Shown piece by piece: positions 22,915 through 29,986 of a stretch of 33,209 nt of DNA. Under the pieces are notes generated by a model. It saw only the letters and a program-made list of their open reading frames with translations, was not told where the DNA came from and made no database searches. This DNA comes from Candidatus Gastranaerophilales bacterium (GTDB lineage: Bacteria > Cyanobacteriota > Vampirovibrionia > Gastranaerophilales > Gastranaerophilaceae). Made by a program: the position numbers and the translations under genes. The DNA lies in contig CALUSW010000016.1 in the NCBI GenBank assembly GCA_944323535.1, positions 1 through 33,209 on the forward strand. Reading direction: 5' to 3'. Position 1 is the stretch's first letter; every line of letters begins with the position of its first letter.

Positions 22915-23576
22915 TAATTTTCAACCGTATTAAAGATTCTGTCGCCTGCGTCGCCAAGACCCGGAAGGATATAACCATTATTATTAAGGCCTCTGTCGAT
23001 GCTTGCTGTTATAATTTTTACTTCCGGATATAATTTTTGTACTTTTTCAAGACCTTCAGGAGCACTTATAAGACTTACAAATCTTATGTTTTTTTGAGGT
23101 ACTTTTTTATTTGCAAAAAGTTTTATTGCATCAATAGCAGAATTACCCGTTGCAAGCATAGGATCCAATATAAGTATTATTTTATTTTCAGGATTATCAA
23201 ACTCAACCGGAATTTTATTATAATACCAAACGGGAGTCAGGGTATCCTCATCTCTGTACATACCTATATGTCTGACCGTTGCAAAGGGCATAATTTCGTT
23301 GGCTATATCAGAAAAAATCAGACCTGCCCTTAAAATCGGTGCAATAATTACTTCTTTATCCGATTTTAAAGTCTTAGTATCACATACTTCAAGCGGGGTC
23401 TGAACTTTTATGCTTTCGAGTTCCAAATCTTCTGTTGCTTTATAAAATAATAAATATGTAATTCTTCTGATTGCATTTCTGAAAACTTCGGCACTGGTTT
23501 CTTTATTTCTTATTATACTCAAATTATGGCAGCATAAAGGATGATTAATTACAAAAACATTTTTAAATTCATTCAT
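22914..23576 (-). CDS. upp: Uracil phosphoribosyltransferase
   Basis: Converts uracil and PRPP to UMP in pyrimidine salvage. The frame is open to a TTG at 23609, but the ATG at 23576 is chosen: it gives a 220-residue protein starting MNEFKNVFVINHPL, as in other UPRTs. It overlaps the mlaD stop by 8 bases (ATGAATGA) and has AGAGG upstream. Motifs: APILRAGLIFSD, the PRPP loop ILDPMLATGNSA, and the uracil-binding end GYILPGLGDAGDRIFNT. All are intact. It is part of the lgt-mlaD-upp-pgeF operon and is coupled to pgeF downstream. Confidence 0.95.
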   Translation of the reverse strand: MNEFKNVFVINHPLCCHNLSIIRNKETSAEVFRNAIRRITYLLFYKATEDLELESIKVQTPLEVCDTKTLKSDKEVIIAPILRAGLIFSDIANEIMPFATVRHIGMYRDEDTLTPVWYYNKIPVEFDNPENKIILILDPMLATGNSAIDAIKLFANKKVPQKNIRFVSLISAPEGLEKVQKLYPEVKIITASIDRGLNNNGYILPGLGDAGDRIFNTVEN

Positions 23577-24255
23577 TTTTTTCAGCCTCTTGATTTTCAT
23601 TTCCCTCAAGTGTAATTTCTTCTGCGGTATTTTCCGTTTTCTTTTTTATGTAGTCTGCTGTTCTTTCAGTTAGTTTATAAATGATTACAGACTGTACTGT
23701 ATTTACTGTCCCCGTATAATCGGAAATATCTTTTACCAGAGAACTCTGTTTCAGAAGTTTTTTATTATTAAGTAAATCAGCTGCCTGTATTGTTCTTCCG
23801 ACACCTCCGTAAATATCAATCATAGTATTTGCAACCAGTCTTTGTCCGTCCCAGAAATCCTGTATTCTATATGATTCAACAGGTAGAATTATCTCTTTTT
23901 CGAGGGTTTCCGAAGCAGTCTGCGGATTTAATTCAAGCGAGGTTGAACCCCCCAGTCCGTAGAATGCAATAGCGGCAGAAGTTCTTTTTGGTATTGTTAC
24001 ATCATCTTTTGTTACGAGGAAAGAAACAAATACTTTATTATCAAAAATTTTAACGTCGCGTACGTAGCCTATATTTATGCCCATTAATCTTACTGGGGAG
24101 CCTTTTACCAGACCTCCGACATCATCAAAAAAAATATAATAAGTATTTCTTACATTTTCTTTAATTGTTGTATTATATATGAAATAAAACAAAGCGCCGG
24201 ATATAACTATCAGCCATAATATTATTTCAAAAAACCATATATATTTTCTCTTCAT
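23569..24255 (-). CDS. mlaD: MCE/MlaD-family lipid transport protein
   Basis: 228 residues from the ATG at 24255; an in-frame TTG at 24291 would overlap lgt but lacks support. One N-terminal membrane anchor (about residues 5-28) is followed by a single MCE domain (about 38-115) with the family pattern YYIFFDDVGGLVKGSPVRLM, GINIGYVRDV and a glycine-rich end YGLGGSTSLELNP. Then comes an extended helical tail with a Glu-rich end. In MlaD-type systems this periplasmic protein forms a hexameric ring that passes phospholipids between the two membranes, so its presence argues for an outer membrane. The MlaE permease and MlaF ATPase genes are not in the window. No clear Shine-Dalgarno sequence is seen. 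Confidence 0.88.
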   Translation of the reverse strand: MKRKYIWFFEIILWLIVISGALFYFIYNTTIKENVRNTYYIFFDDVGGLVKGSPVRLMGINIGYVRDVKIFDNKVFVSFLVTKDDVTIPKRTSAAIAFYGLGGSTSLELNPQTASETLEKEIILPVESYRIQDFWDGQRLVANTMIDIYGGVGRTIQAADLLNNKKLLKQSSLVKDISDYTGTVNTVQSVIIYKLTERTADYIKKKTENTAEEITLEGNENQEAEKNE

Positions 24256-24283
24256 TACAATATTATAAATCAAATTAATTCTA

Positions 24284-25078
24284 TTACACAATATTTGATT
24301 TTTTATTATTTATGGTAAAAAGACCGATTATTGAGATGACAAGAAAAAATAAAGCAGCTATGTGTGCGGCATGAATATTATTTATACTTAAAACACTGTC
24401 TATTCGTATTGTTTCTGTTAAGAGCCTTGCTATTGAGTATAAAAGCATATATAAGAAAAAGATAAAACCGTCTTTTCTGTTTTTACTTCTTGCCAAAAAC
24501 AAATATAAAATTATAAATATAATGATATTTAAAATTGATTCATATAAAAATGCGGGATGAAAATATTCATAAGCTCTGTATTCTATAGGTCTAAGAGTAT
24601 AAGGAATATACAATTTCCATGGCAGTGAACAGGGAAGCCCGAAAGCTTCGGAATTGAAAAAATTCCCCCATCTGCCTATAGCCTGGCCAATAATCAGCCC
24701 GAAAGAAAATAAATCCGCATATCTTAAAAAGTTAAGCTTATTGTCTTTTGTATAGCAATATACAGCCAGTATTCCTCCCAAAATCGCACCATGTATTGAA
24801 ATTCCTCCGTTCCATATTGCAGGTATTTCAAAAGGATTTGCCATAAAATATTTATAATCTAAAATTACGTAATATAATCTTGCACATATAATTCCTATTA
24901 TTATTGCAAGAAAAGAAATATCGCATATACTGTCAACTGAAATTTCTTTAAAATATTTTTTCCTTAATAGAAGAATAACAAATAATCCGATTAAAATGGA
25001 CAAAGCCATAATAATACCATAATAATGAATATCAATTGACGCGATACTAAAAGCTATATGTCCCGGCGATTTAAACAT
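24284..25078 (-). CDS. lgt: Prolipoprotein diacylglyceryl transferase
   Basis: Attaches diacylglycerol to the lipobox cysteine of prolipoproteins in the inner membrane. 264 residues with seven hydrophobic spans. The signature GRWGNFFNSEAFGLP is intact, as are the first-half IHGAILGGILAVY and the HPAFLYES segment, which carry the catalytic His and Arg/Glu residues of the family. The ATG follows the stop of the upstream TPR gene immediately (TAAATG). Its partner LspA is not in the window. Confidence 0.95.
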   Translation of the reverse strand: MFKSPGHIAFSIASIDIHYYGIIMALSILIGLFVILLLRKKYFKEISVDSICDISFLAIIIGIICARLYYVILDYKYFMANPFEIPAIWNGGISIHGAILGGILAVYCYTKDNKLNFLRYADLFSFGLIIGQAIGRWGNFFNSEAFGLPCSLPWKLYIPYTLRPIEYRAYEYFHPAFLYESILNIIIFIILYLFLARSKNRKDGFIFFLYMLLYSIARLLTETIRIDSVLSINNIHAAHIAALFFLVISIIGLFTINNKKSNIV

Positions 25079-25675
25079 TTATTGTTCTTCTTGCTTTATA
25101 CTTTCAGAAACCGCATTATTCACTTCTTGAGATTTACTGTCATATAACTGTGTATATTCTTTTATTTTTTCATTTAATTCTGTAATTTTATTGTTTATTT
25201 GATCTGTTTCTGCTGCCTTAATATCCTTTACCAGATAAGTGTTATAAGTCTCAACCGCATCAGCGGCTTTATTATTAAATTCTGAAATTTCTTCAAGTGT
25301 AAGCTCTGGAATATTACCGTTTTCATCAGGTTCTTTTTCTATTATCTGATATGCAATTGCTTCTTTCGCAATTGCCAGAGTATAATAGGCATCATAAAAA
25401 TCGGGTTTTAATCTCAGAACATTATTCAGCTCTTCAATTGCTTCATTGTATTTACCGATTTCATTATATGCAACAGCCAGATTGTAATGAGTCTGATATA
25501 TATCATTGTCTAAATCAAGGCTGGATTTTAAGCGGCAAATGGCCGTTTCCGTATCACCTTTATCCATATAATCAGCTGCTTTATTGTTTAATTCCTGTAT
25601 CGCTAAATTATTTATACAAGCGGTAGTTATTACAGACATAAAAAGTATTGTAAATAACAACAATATTTTTTTCAT
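25079..25675 (-). CDS. Small exported TPR protein, possible lipoprotein
   Basis: 198 residues. The N-terminus MKKILLLFTILFMSVITTAC is a signal sequence with Cys20 at a lipobox-like position, but residue -3 is Thr instead of Leu/Val/Ile, so lipidation is uncertain. Two to three TPR units follow (ELNNKAADYMDKGDTETAIC, QTHYNLAVAYNEIGKYNEAI, AYYTLAIAKEAIAY), then a charged coiled-coil-like tail ending QEEQ. It is the first gene of the operon and lies directly before lgt, the enzyme that would modify it. AGGGGA precedes the ATG. Probably an envelope scaffold; no specific function is proposed. Confidence 0.82.
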   Translation of the reverse strand: MKKILLLFTILFMSVITTACINNLAIQELNNKAADYMDKGDTETAICRLKSSLDLDNDIYQTHYNLAVAYNEIGKYNEAIEELNNVLRLKPDFYDAYYTLAIAKEAIAYQIIEKEPDENGNIPELTLEEISEFNNKAADAVETYNTYLVKDIKAAETDQINNKITELNEKIKEYTQLYDSKSQEVNNAVSESIKQEEQ

Positions 25676-25699
25676 AATATTCCCCTATAACTCTTTAAC

Positions 25700-25728
25700 A
25701 ATATAAATGCAAAATGAAAATTTTGCAA
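25700..25728 (-). promoter_or_regulatory. Promoter of the TPR-lgt-mlaD-upp-pgeF operon
   Basis: On the minus strand TTGCAA (25728-25723), a 17-base spacer and TATATT (25705-25700) give a start near 25693 and a leader of about 18 bases with AGGGGA. TTGCAA is palindromic and also serves the divergent promoter. Confidence 0.6.
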
Positions 25729-25750
25729 TATTTTTAAATTAGTATACAAT
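25723..25750 (+). promoter_or_regulatory. Promoter of the zinc finger-ruvX operon
   Basis: TTGCAA (25723-25728), a 16-base spacer and TACAAT (25745-25750). The expected start point near 25757 falls inside the GGAGGAG at 25755-25761, so the upstream purine block would lie at the very 5' end of the message. Confidence 0.5.
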
Positions 25751-25782
25751 AATTGGAGGAGTAAATTTGTTAAGAGATAGTC

Positions 25783-26055
25783 ATGAGCGATTCGGAAAAA
25801 ATAGTTTCTTTGAAACAGGCAAGAAAAAAAACAAAAGAAGTTAAAAACGATGAAACTTCTAAACAGTCAGAGCTTGTATATTGCAGTTTTTGCGGCAGAC
25901 CTAATACTCAGGTTGCCAAAATGGTTCAGGGCCCCGGGGTTAATATATGCTCAGAGTGTACTATGATAGCTGTCCAATATTTAATATTAGAAGATAAACT
26001 GCCCTCCGGCGAAGCTCAGAAAATACTTGATATATTCTGGAGTAAAATAAAATAA
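25783..26055 (+). CDS. Stand-alone ClpX-type C4 zinc finger protein
   Basis: 90 residues: a basic N-terminal stretch (Lys-rich to about residue 28), then the zinc-binding domain normally found at the N-terminus of ClpX. Ligands are Cys34 and Cys37 (YCSFCGRP) and Cys56 and Cys59 (ICSECT), with the connecting VAKMVQGPGVNIC typical of ClpX. A short helical tail follows and there is no AAA+ domain. In ClpX this domain dimerises and binds substrates or adaptors, so a free copy could act as an adaptor or as a DNA/RNA-binding finger; this is inference. The ATG has only AAGAGA at usable distance; the stronger GGAGGAG is 21 bases away and points to a TTG in another frame. Its stop overlaps the next ATG (TAATG). 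Confidence 0.85.
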   Translation: MSDSEKIVSLKQARKKTKEVKNDETSKQSELVYCSFCGRPNTQVAKMVQGPGVNICSECTMIAVQYLILEDKLPSGEAQKILDIFWSKIK

Positions 26056-27692
26056 TGACACAGCTTTCAAAGCTTCAAATCAGAGCGAAAGTTCTTTCTG
26101 TTATTTCCGAAATAAAAACTTTAAGAAATTTTAATGAAGATGCGATTGCTAAATATAAATCGGAACTTGAACAAATTTCTGATAAAAAAGCTTTGTTTGA
26201 TATTTTTTTGAAAGAATTTGTTAAAATGCAGGAAGCTGAATATATTTTTTCCGCCTGCCTTTTAAAAGAAATTGTGCCCGAAGAATATATAAATAGTAAA
26301 GTTCTTGAAGAATTAAAATCTTCTTCATTATCTGATGAATATAAATATAAACTGGTTCAGCTCTTAAGAATAACGGGCGGAACCGATAATTTTAGCGAAA
26401 TACCTTCCTATTTTGATAATCCTGAAGAAATTCTGGATTTAGAAACAAAAAAGTTATTGGAAAAAGCTGTTGTAAATCCTGAAGCAATGCTTGATTTTCT
26501 TGATTTTGTTTCAGCTGTTTCTCAAAATGACAGGAATTTATTGCTAAATTCACTAAGCCAGGATTATACAGGCGATGAACTGGCAAATATTATATATCCG
26601 ATTTTATATTCAGGGTTTGAAGATTCTTTTATACTGGACTGCGTAAAAATTTTAATAAATTCCAGGTCTTCGCTTGCTATTGCTCCTTTTGAGTATTTAA
26701 TAAAAACAAGTAACAATGAAGATATAGTTAATAATTGCAGGCTAGGTCTTAAACAATTAAAATTGGCAGGAGCTTCAAAAGAAAATGCTGATAAATATTT
26801 TAACAATATAATTAAAGACTCTTCTCCGGCAGAATTTTTTACTACAATACCTGATGGAGCGGGAAATCAGGCTTTGTTGATTTCAAGAGTTACTTCTAAA
26901 GGGAAATATCATCTTTCTGCTGTTGTTATTAATGATGTTTCGGGAATAATTGACTGCTTCGGTTTCTATAATATTTCTCCGGATGAATTGTACAGAGTAA
27001 TAGATAAATTCTATCAAACAGAGGGAAAATATAAAGTTCCTGCAGAATATTCAAAAACAAAAATTCAGACTGCTGTTGATATAACAATAAAACAAAAAAG
27101 AAAATTCCCTTATGAATTTATATGCTGGAATGTTTTGCTTAATGATGTAAATTTAATGGCAGATTCTTTAGAAAATATAATTTCTAAAAAGTCTTCTGCA
27201 GTGAATATTTCAAAAGATGAAATCCTTACGTTGCTTACAAAAGACTTTACTTTAAGGTGGTTTATATCTCCTTCGGAGAATGATGTAATTAAAAAAATGG
27301 TTGATGTCTTTTATAATATGTCTGATATTGACATTTCTTTTATAAATCAGGAAATAAAAAATAAATTTAATACAATATTTGATGATAATTCCAGTAATAT
27401 CTGGCAGTCAAGATTGTATAATTTAATATATTTGCTGCAGGAAAATTCATACTCAAATGAAGCTGATTGTTTTTATACTATTGTAAAAAATAATGAATAC
27501 TTTAATTTATTTAAATATGTTCTTATACAAAGAAGTATTTTTAATCATTTTATTTCTTTAAGAGAATTATGCAAAGAATCTTTGCTTGCAACAAATATAT
27601 TCAGAAAAAAGAATTTGAATGAGCAAAAACATGATATTAAAAAAATTGATAATTTGATAAAATTAATGAAAAAAAGCTGGATAGATGGATAA
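26055..27692 (+). CDS. Large helical (HEAT-like) protein, unknown function
   Basis: Not recognised. 545 residues without signal peptide, membrane span or cysteine motif. Residues 1 to about 260 are repeating helix pairs resembling HEAT/Armadillo units, with unit-like phrases such as LLKEIVPEEYINSKVLEELK and DCVKILINSRSSLAIAPFEYL. A middle part (about 268-320) looks like an alpha/beta insert (ALLISRVTSKGKYHLSAVVI, then DCFGFYNIS). The rest is again helical. It is locked between the zinc finger gene (one shared base, GGAG ten bases before the ATG) and ruvX (8-base overlap ATGGATAA), so all three are made together. The HEAT-like assignment is a visual judgement of helix periodicity. It may be a lineage-specific partner of RuvX or of the zinc finger protein. 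Confidence 0.8.
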   Translation: MTQLSKLQIRAKVLSVISEIKTLRNFNEDAIAKYKSELEQISDKKALFDIFLKEFVKMQEAEYIFSACLLKEIVPEEYINSKVLEELKSSSLSDEYKYKLVQLLRITGGTDNFSEIPSYFDNPEEILDLETKKLLEKAVVNPEAMLDFLDFVSAVSQNDRNLLLNSLSQDYTGDELANIIYPILYSGFEDSFILDCVKILINSRSSLAIAPFEYLIKTSNNEDIVNNCRLGLKQLKLAGASKENADKYFNNIIKDSSPAEFFTTIPDGAGNQALLISRVTSKGKYHLSAVVINDVSGIIDCFGFYNISPDELYRVIDKFYQTEGKYKVPAEYSKTKIQTAVDITIKQKRKFPYEFICWNVLLNDVNLMADSLENIISKKSSAVNISKDEILTLLTKDFTLRWFISPSENDVIKKMVDVFYNMSDIDISFINQEIKNKFNTIFDDNSSNIWQSRLYNLIYLLQENSYSNEADCFYTIVKNNEYFNLFKYVLIQRSIFNHFISLRELCKESLLATNIFRKKNLNEQKHDIKKIDNLIKLMKKSWIDG

Positions 27693-28089
27693 AATATTAG
27701 GACTTGATATTGGAAAAAAACGTATAGGTATAGCATTAAGTGACGCTCTGGGGCTGATTGCTCATCCTGTTGAAACTATAGACAGACAACCGGAAAATTC
27801 AGCAATTGAAAAAATTAAAAAAATTTGCAATGATAACAATGTAAAAAAAATAGTTGCCGGACTTCCTAAAAACATGAATAATACTATAGGAGAACAGGCA
27901 CAAGATTGCATAGAATTTGCAAATAATTTTAAAAGTGAATATGAAGTAATTTTTGAAGATGAAAGATTAACAAGCAGACAGGCGGAATATATACTGGCAA
28001 ATACCGGTCATAAATATACAAAAAATAAACAGCTTGTTGATTTAAAAAGTGCGTGTATAATACTTCAGCAGTATCTTGATAGAAAGTGA
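27685..28089 (+). CDS. ruvX: Putative pre-16S rRNA nuclease / Holliday junction resolvase-like RuvX
   Basis: 134-residue RNase H-fold protein of the YqgF/RuvX family, known to take part in 16S rRNA 5'-end maturation and also tested as a junction resolvase. The first motif is LGLDIGKKRIGIALSD with catalytic Asp8. IVAGLPKNMNNTIGEQA, the FEDERLTSRQAE motif and a C-terminal Asp in LVDLKSACIILQQYL complete the active site. Length is typical. The ATG overlaps the end of the helical protein. DUF1292 follows after six bases, an order also common near ruvX in Firmicutes. Confidence 0.94.
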   Translation: MDKILGLDIGKKRIGIALSDALGLIAHPVETIDRQPENSAIEKIKKICNDNNVKKIVAGLPKNMNNTIGEQAQDCIEFANNFKSEYEVIFEDERLTSRQAEYILANTGHKYTKNKQLVDLKSACIILQQYLDRK

Positions 28090-28095
28090 GAAAAT

Positions 28096-28368
28096 ATGAC
28101 TGAAAAAACTGATAACTTAATTGAAACATTTGATGAAGAAGGAAATAAAGTTTCTTTTGAACTTCTGGATATTGTATCTGTTGATGATATAGAATATGCA
28201 CTTCTTCTGCCTGTTGATTATGAAGAAGATTCGGAAGAAAATGAAGTTCTTGTAATGCGTCTTAAAAAAGAAGGCGAAGACTTTTCTTTTGAAGCAATTG
28301 AAGATGATGATGAATTTAATAAAATTGCCCAATATATAGAAGAACTTGAAGACGAATTGGACGAATAG
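28096..28368 (+). CDS. DUF1292 family acidic protein
   Basis: 90 residues, strongly acidic (Glu and Asp throughout, C-terminus EELEDELDE). It matches DUF1292/YrzB-like proteins: an N-terminal beta-rich part with FDEEGNKVSFELLDIVSVDD, then YALLLPVDYEED and the Glu-rich end. The function of the family is unknown, but it commonly follows ruvX. AAAGTGAG overlapping the ruvX stop serves as ribosome binding site. Last gene of the operon. Confidence 0.9.
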   Translation: MTEKTDNLIETFDEEGNKVSFELLDIVSVDDIEYALLLPVDYEEDSEENEVLVMRLKKEGEDFSFEAIEDDDEFNKIAQYIEELEDELDE

Positions 28369-28386
28369 TTTTATAGATGATGATAT

Positions 28387-28911
28387 TTAATCATTTTTAC
28401 AAGTAAACTGCTGTTGGCGGATGTCTTTTGTTATTATTTTCCAGTTTGAAATTAGTTTTTCCGTATTATATTTGGCATTTGCAGGACTTGTTGAAAGCAT
28501 TTTGTTGCAGCTGTAATGATTGAATAAATCAGGAAAATATTTTTTAAAAACCGTAAATGCAGTTGATCCGTTTAAATATATGGTTTTAATATTAGGATAT
28601 TTTTTTAATAAATCAGAAATGTCATTTGGATAAATATTTAATATGTCAGAATCCAGACTTCCTTCTCTGGTGCAGTATTTAATTGTGTCCCAAACTGCAA
28701 TTTTATTGTTTAACAGAGTTTTTATTTTTTCTTTATATTCACAATTATATAAATCTTTGTTATTGCAAATAGCACCGATAACTTTCCAAAACCTGTTTTG
28801 AGGGTGTGCATAATATTGCTGCATTTCTAAAGATTTAACACCCGGCATAGAACCGAGAATTAAGACCCTGGAATTTTTATCTATTATAGCCTTTAGACTT
28901 TTACATTTCAT
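28387..28911 (-). CDS. DNA-deoxyinosine/uracil glycosylase family protein
   Basis: 174-residue member of the uracil-DNA glycosylase superfamily, closest to the hypoxanthine (deoxyinosine) DNA glycosylase group. Motif 1 is LILGSMPGVKSLEMQQYYAHPQNRFW (given in halves: GSMPGVKSLE, then YYAHPQNRFW), with Asn in the catalytic loop. It is followed by VWDTIKYCTREGSLDSDI, a beta-strand IKTIYLNGSTA and the motif 2 loop LSTSPANAKY. It would remove deaminated bases in base-excision repair, complementing Nth elsewhere in the window. No Shine-Dalgarno sequence is clear before the ATG. It converges on the DUF1292 gene with 18 bases between stops. Confidence 0.88.
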   Translation of the reverse strand: MKCKSLKAIIDKNSRVLILGSMPGVKSLEMQQYYAHPQNRFWKVIGAICNNKDLYNCEYKEKIKTLLNNKIAVWDTIKYCTREGSLDSDILNIYPNDISDLLKKYPNIKTIYLNGSTAFTVFKKYFPDLFNHYSCNKMLSTSPANAKYNTEKLISNWKIITKDIRQQQFTCKND

Positions 28912-28956
28912 AATATTTACTTTAGCATAAAGGAACTTGTACGGAAAAATTTAATC

Positions 28957-28973
28957 ATGTTATTCTGAATTTA
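28957..28973 (+). repeat. Repeat module ATGTyATTCTGAATTTA, copy 1
   Basis: Matches 29446-29462 at 16 of 17 positions. This is the left half of an ATTCTGAA...TTTCAGAAT palindrome family that recurs through the intergenic region. Confidence 0.75.
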
Positions 28974-29040
28974 GTTCATAATCTTGCCGGTTGCAGATGT
29001 AAACCGCAAGTCAGTAAGATGCAGAAACACCGGACAGGGG

Positions 29041-29060
29041 ATAAAATCACGTTTCGACAT
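29041..29060 (+). repeat. 20-bp repeat module, left copy
   Basis: ATAAAATCACGTTTCGACAT is present exactly, in reverse complement, at 33109-33128. Similarity extends on both sides: upstream ATCTTGCCG (28981-28989) and downstream yGTCT...CGGwTTTTGCA also recur. Confidence 0.9.
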
Positions 29061-29114
29061 CGTCTCAACGGATTTTGCAGCCAGTTCAGCATGACTGATT
29101 GGTTTATTAATGTC

Positions 29115-29135
29115 ATCCCGAACTCGTTTCGGGAT
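29115..29135 (+). repeat. Palindromic repeat unit (ATCCCGAA hairpin)
   Basis: An 8-bp stem ATCCCGAA/TTCGGGAT with a 5-base loop, preceded by TGTC and followed by CTTACCAATTGG. The same layout, with T/A changes in the stem, occurs in split form at 29446-29462 and 29514-29540, so these are members of one palindromic family. Confidence 0.75.
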
Positions 29136-29445
29136 CTTACCAATTGGAAATGCAGGCTTCAAACTGGTCAGACCCTGAAACCGTCTTGAATTTTCCTTAC
29201 GGCTCAGGCAATCCGCTTCTTGGATTTGCTTTGCGCTCACAGAACTTCGCCTGCGGGGCTTTGCCCCTGTCGGTTTTTTCTGTTCGCTTACCGGACTCGT
29301 TTCACTCCGTCCGTCCGCAAATCCGCTACATTCCGTAAAAACTTTTTAGCTTTTACTTCATTTCACCTGCCTCTCGCCTTTTCGGCATTTCGCTTCGCTT
29401 CAGCTTACGGAAAATCCGCAGTTCAGGGTGACAACGAATGAAAAA

Positions 29446-29540
29446 ATGTCATTCTGAATTTACAGCTCTTCTTGTTGCCGACAATAGGAGGCTACAAGGG
29501 AGGGTACTCGAAGAGTATTTCAGAATCTTATCAATTGGGA
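29446..29540 (+). repeat. Palindromic repeat unit, copy 2, interrupted
   Basis: TGTCATTCTGAATTTA (left half) and TTTCAGAATCTTATCAATTGG (right half; first 20 shown elsewhere as TTTCAGAATCTTATCAATTG) correspond to the unit at 29111-29146. The halves are separated by about 50 bases ending in a small TACTC-GAA-GAGTA hairpin at 29505-29517. Bases 29504-29529 recur inverted at 33184-33209 with 24 of 26 identical. Confidence 0.75.
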
Positions 29541-29550
29541 ATAAAAACTT

Positions 29551-29628
29551 CAAACGAACAAGATTGCAGGTTGGGTGGAATGCAGTGAAACCCAACAATA
29601 ATAATTCGTTTGGATTAAAACCCAACCT
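29551..29628 (+). repeat. GTTGGG/CCCAAC-type palindromic repeat
   Basis: CAAACGAA (29551-29558) pairs with TTCGTTTG (29605-29612) and encloses AGGTTGGG (29568-29575) with CCCAAC (29591-29596). A third arm, CCCAACCT (29621-29628), competes for the same partner. To my recollection, AGGTTGGGT...AAACCCAAC repeats are widespread intergenic palindromes in Cyanobacteria and some other bacteria. Confidence 0.65.
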
Positions 29629-29809
29629 ACAACTTCAACTTCCCTCACTTATTTAAATTATTATTAATTTTACTATTTTTATATTTGTTGTCTATTTGTG
29701 TTTTAAGAGCTGTTTATCCGGGTAAAATAGCTTAATTTGAAAATAAAAGGAATTTTATCAGGTAAAAAAATAAAACAGTATATGCCTTATTAACAGATAT
29801 AAAAGAAAA

Positions 29810-29833
29810 ACAGAAAATTATACAATTTTCTGT
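29810..29833 (-). terminator. Orphan terminator-like hairpin on the minus strand
   Basis: A perfect 10-bp stem ACAGAAAATT/AATTTTCTGT with a 4-base loop. Only the minus strand has a following T-rich tract (TTTTTCTTTTAT after the 3' arm's final T), so it would stop transcripts running leftward, although no minus-strand gene ends nearby. Confidence 0.45.
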
Positions 29834-29913
29834 CTGAATGTGTTTTAATACGATCTATCTTGTTGAATAAGATAATATAAAATTCCTTATTTGTATATTA
29901 GCCATTCTTCCTA

Positions 29914-29943
29914 TTGAAAAAATTTATTTTTGTGATATATAAT
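29914..29943 (+). promoter_or_regulatory. Promoter of the helicase-nuclease gene
   Basis: TTGAAA (29914-29919), an 18-base spacer and TATAAT (29938-29943); a TG two bases upstream of the overlapping TATATA adds extended -10 character. A second TATAAT at 29974-29979 lies only seven bases before the ATG and, if used, would give a nearly leaderless message. Confidence 0.55.
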
Positions 29944-29986
29944 CTCTCTATTTCTTATTTACCGGATTTAATATATAATTAATGTT

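Larger units (their letters stand above)
28912..29986. other. One-kilobase non-coding region with modular repeats and a GC-rich core
   Basis: No convincing gene is present. The open frames here lack ribosome binding sites and overlap repeat modules. From 28957 to about 29630 the region is a mosaic of repeat pieces, several of which recur at 33090-33209. The stretch 29221-29340 is 64 G/C of 120 by count (about 53%), far above the surrounding AT-rich DNA. From 29650 to 29986 the sequence is again AT-rich and holds a minus-strand hairpin with T run and the helicase promoter. Confidence 0.75.

Noticed and set aside
25079-25675. Definite lipoprotein call for the TPR protein before lgt
   Set aside because: Cys20 follows a signal segment, but the -3 residue is Thr instead of a large aliphatic, so only a possible lipoprotein is recorded.
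28369-28398. Short ATGAT-ATTTA-ATCAT hairpin with T run between DUF1292 and the glycosylase gene
   Set aside because: A 5-bp AT-only stem is not stable enough to be called a terminator.
28971-29240. Open frame of 89 codons on the minus strand
   Set aside because: It lies across repeat modules that recur at 33.1 kb, has no ribosome binding site, and its translation reflects palindromic DNA rather than a protein pattern.
29255-29279. GGGGC-TTT-GCCCC hairpin followed by six T
   Set aside because: The T run begins six bases after the stem and the hairpin sits inside the GC-rich repeat mosaic with no upstream gene; terminator function is doubtful.
29144-29656. Three overlapping plus-strand frames of 64-73 codons
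   Set aside because: They cover the GC-rich repeat core, lack start signals and have Ser/Arg/Phe-rich translations typical of chance frames in GC-rich repeats.
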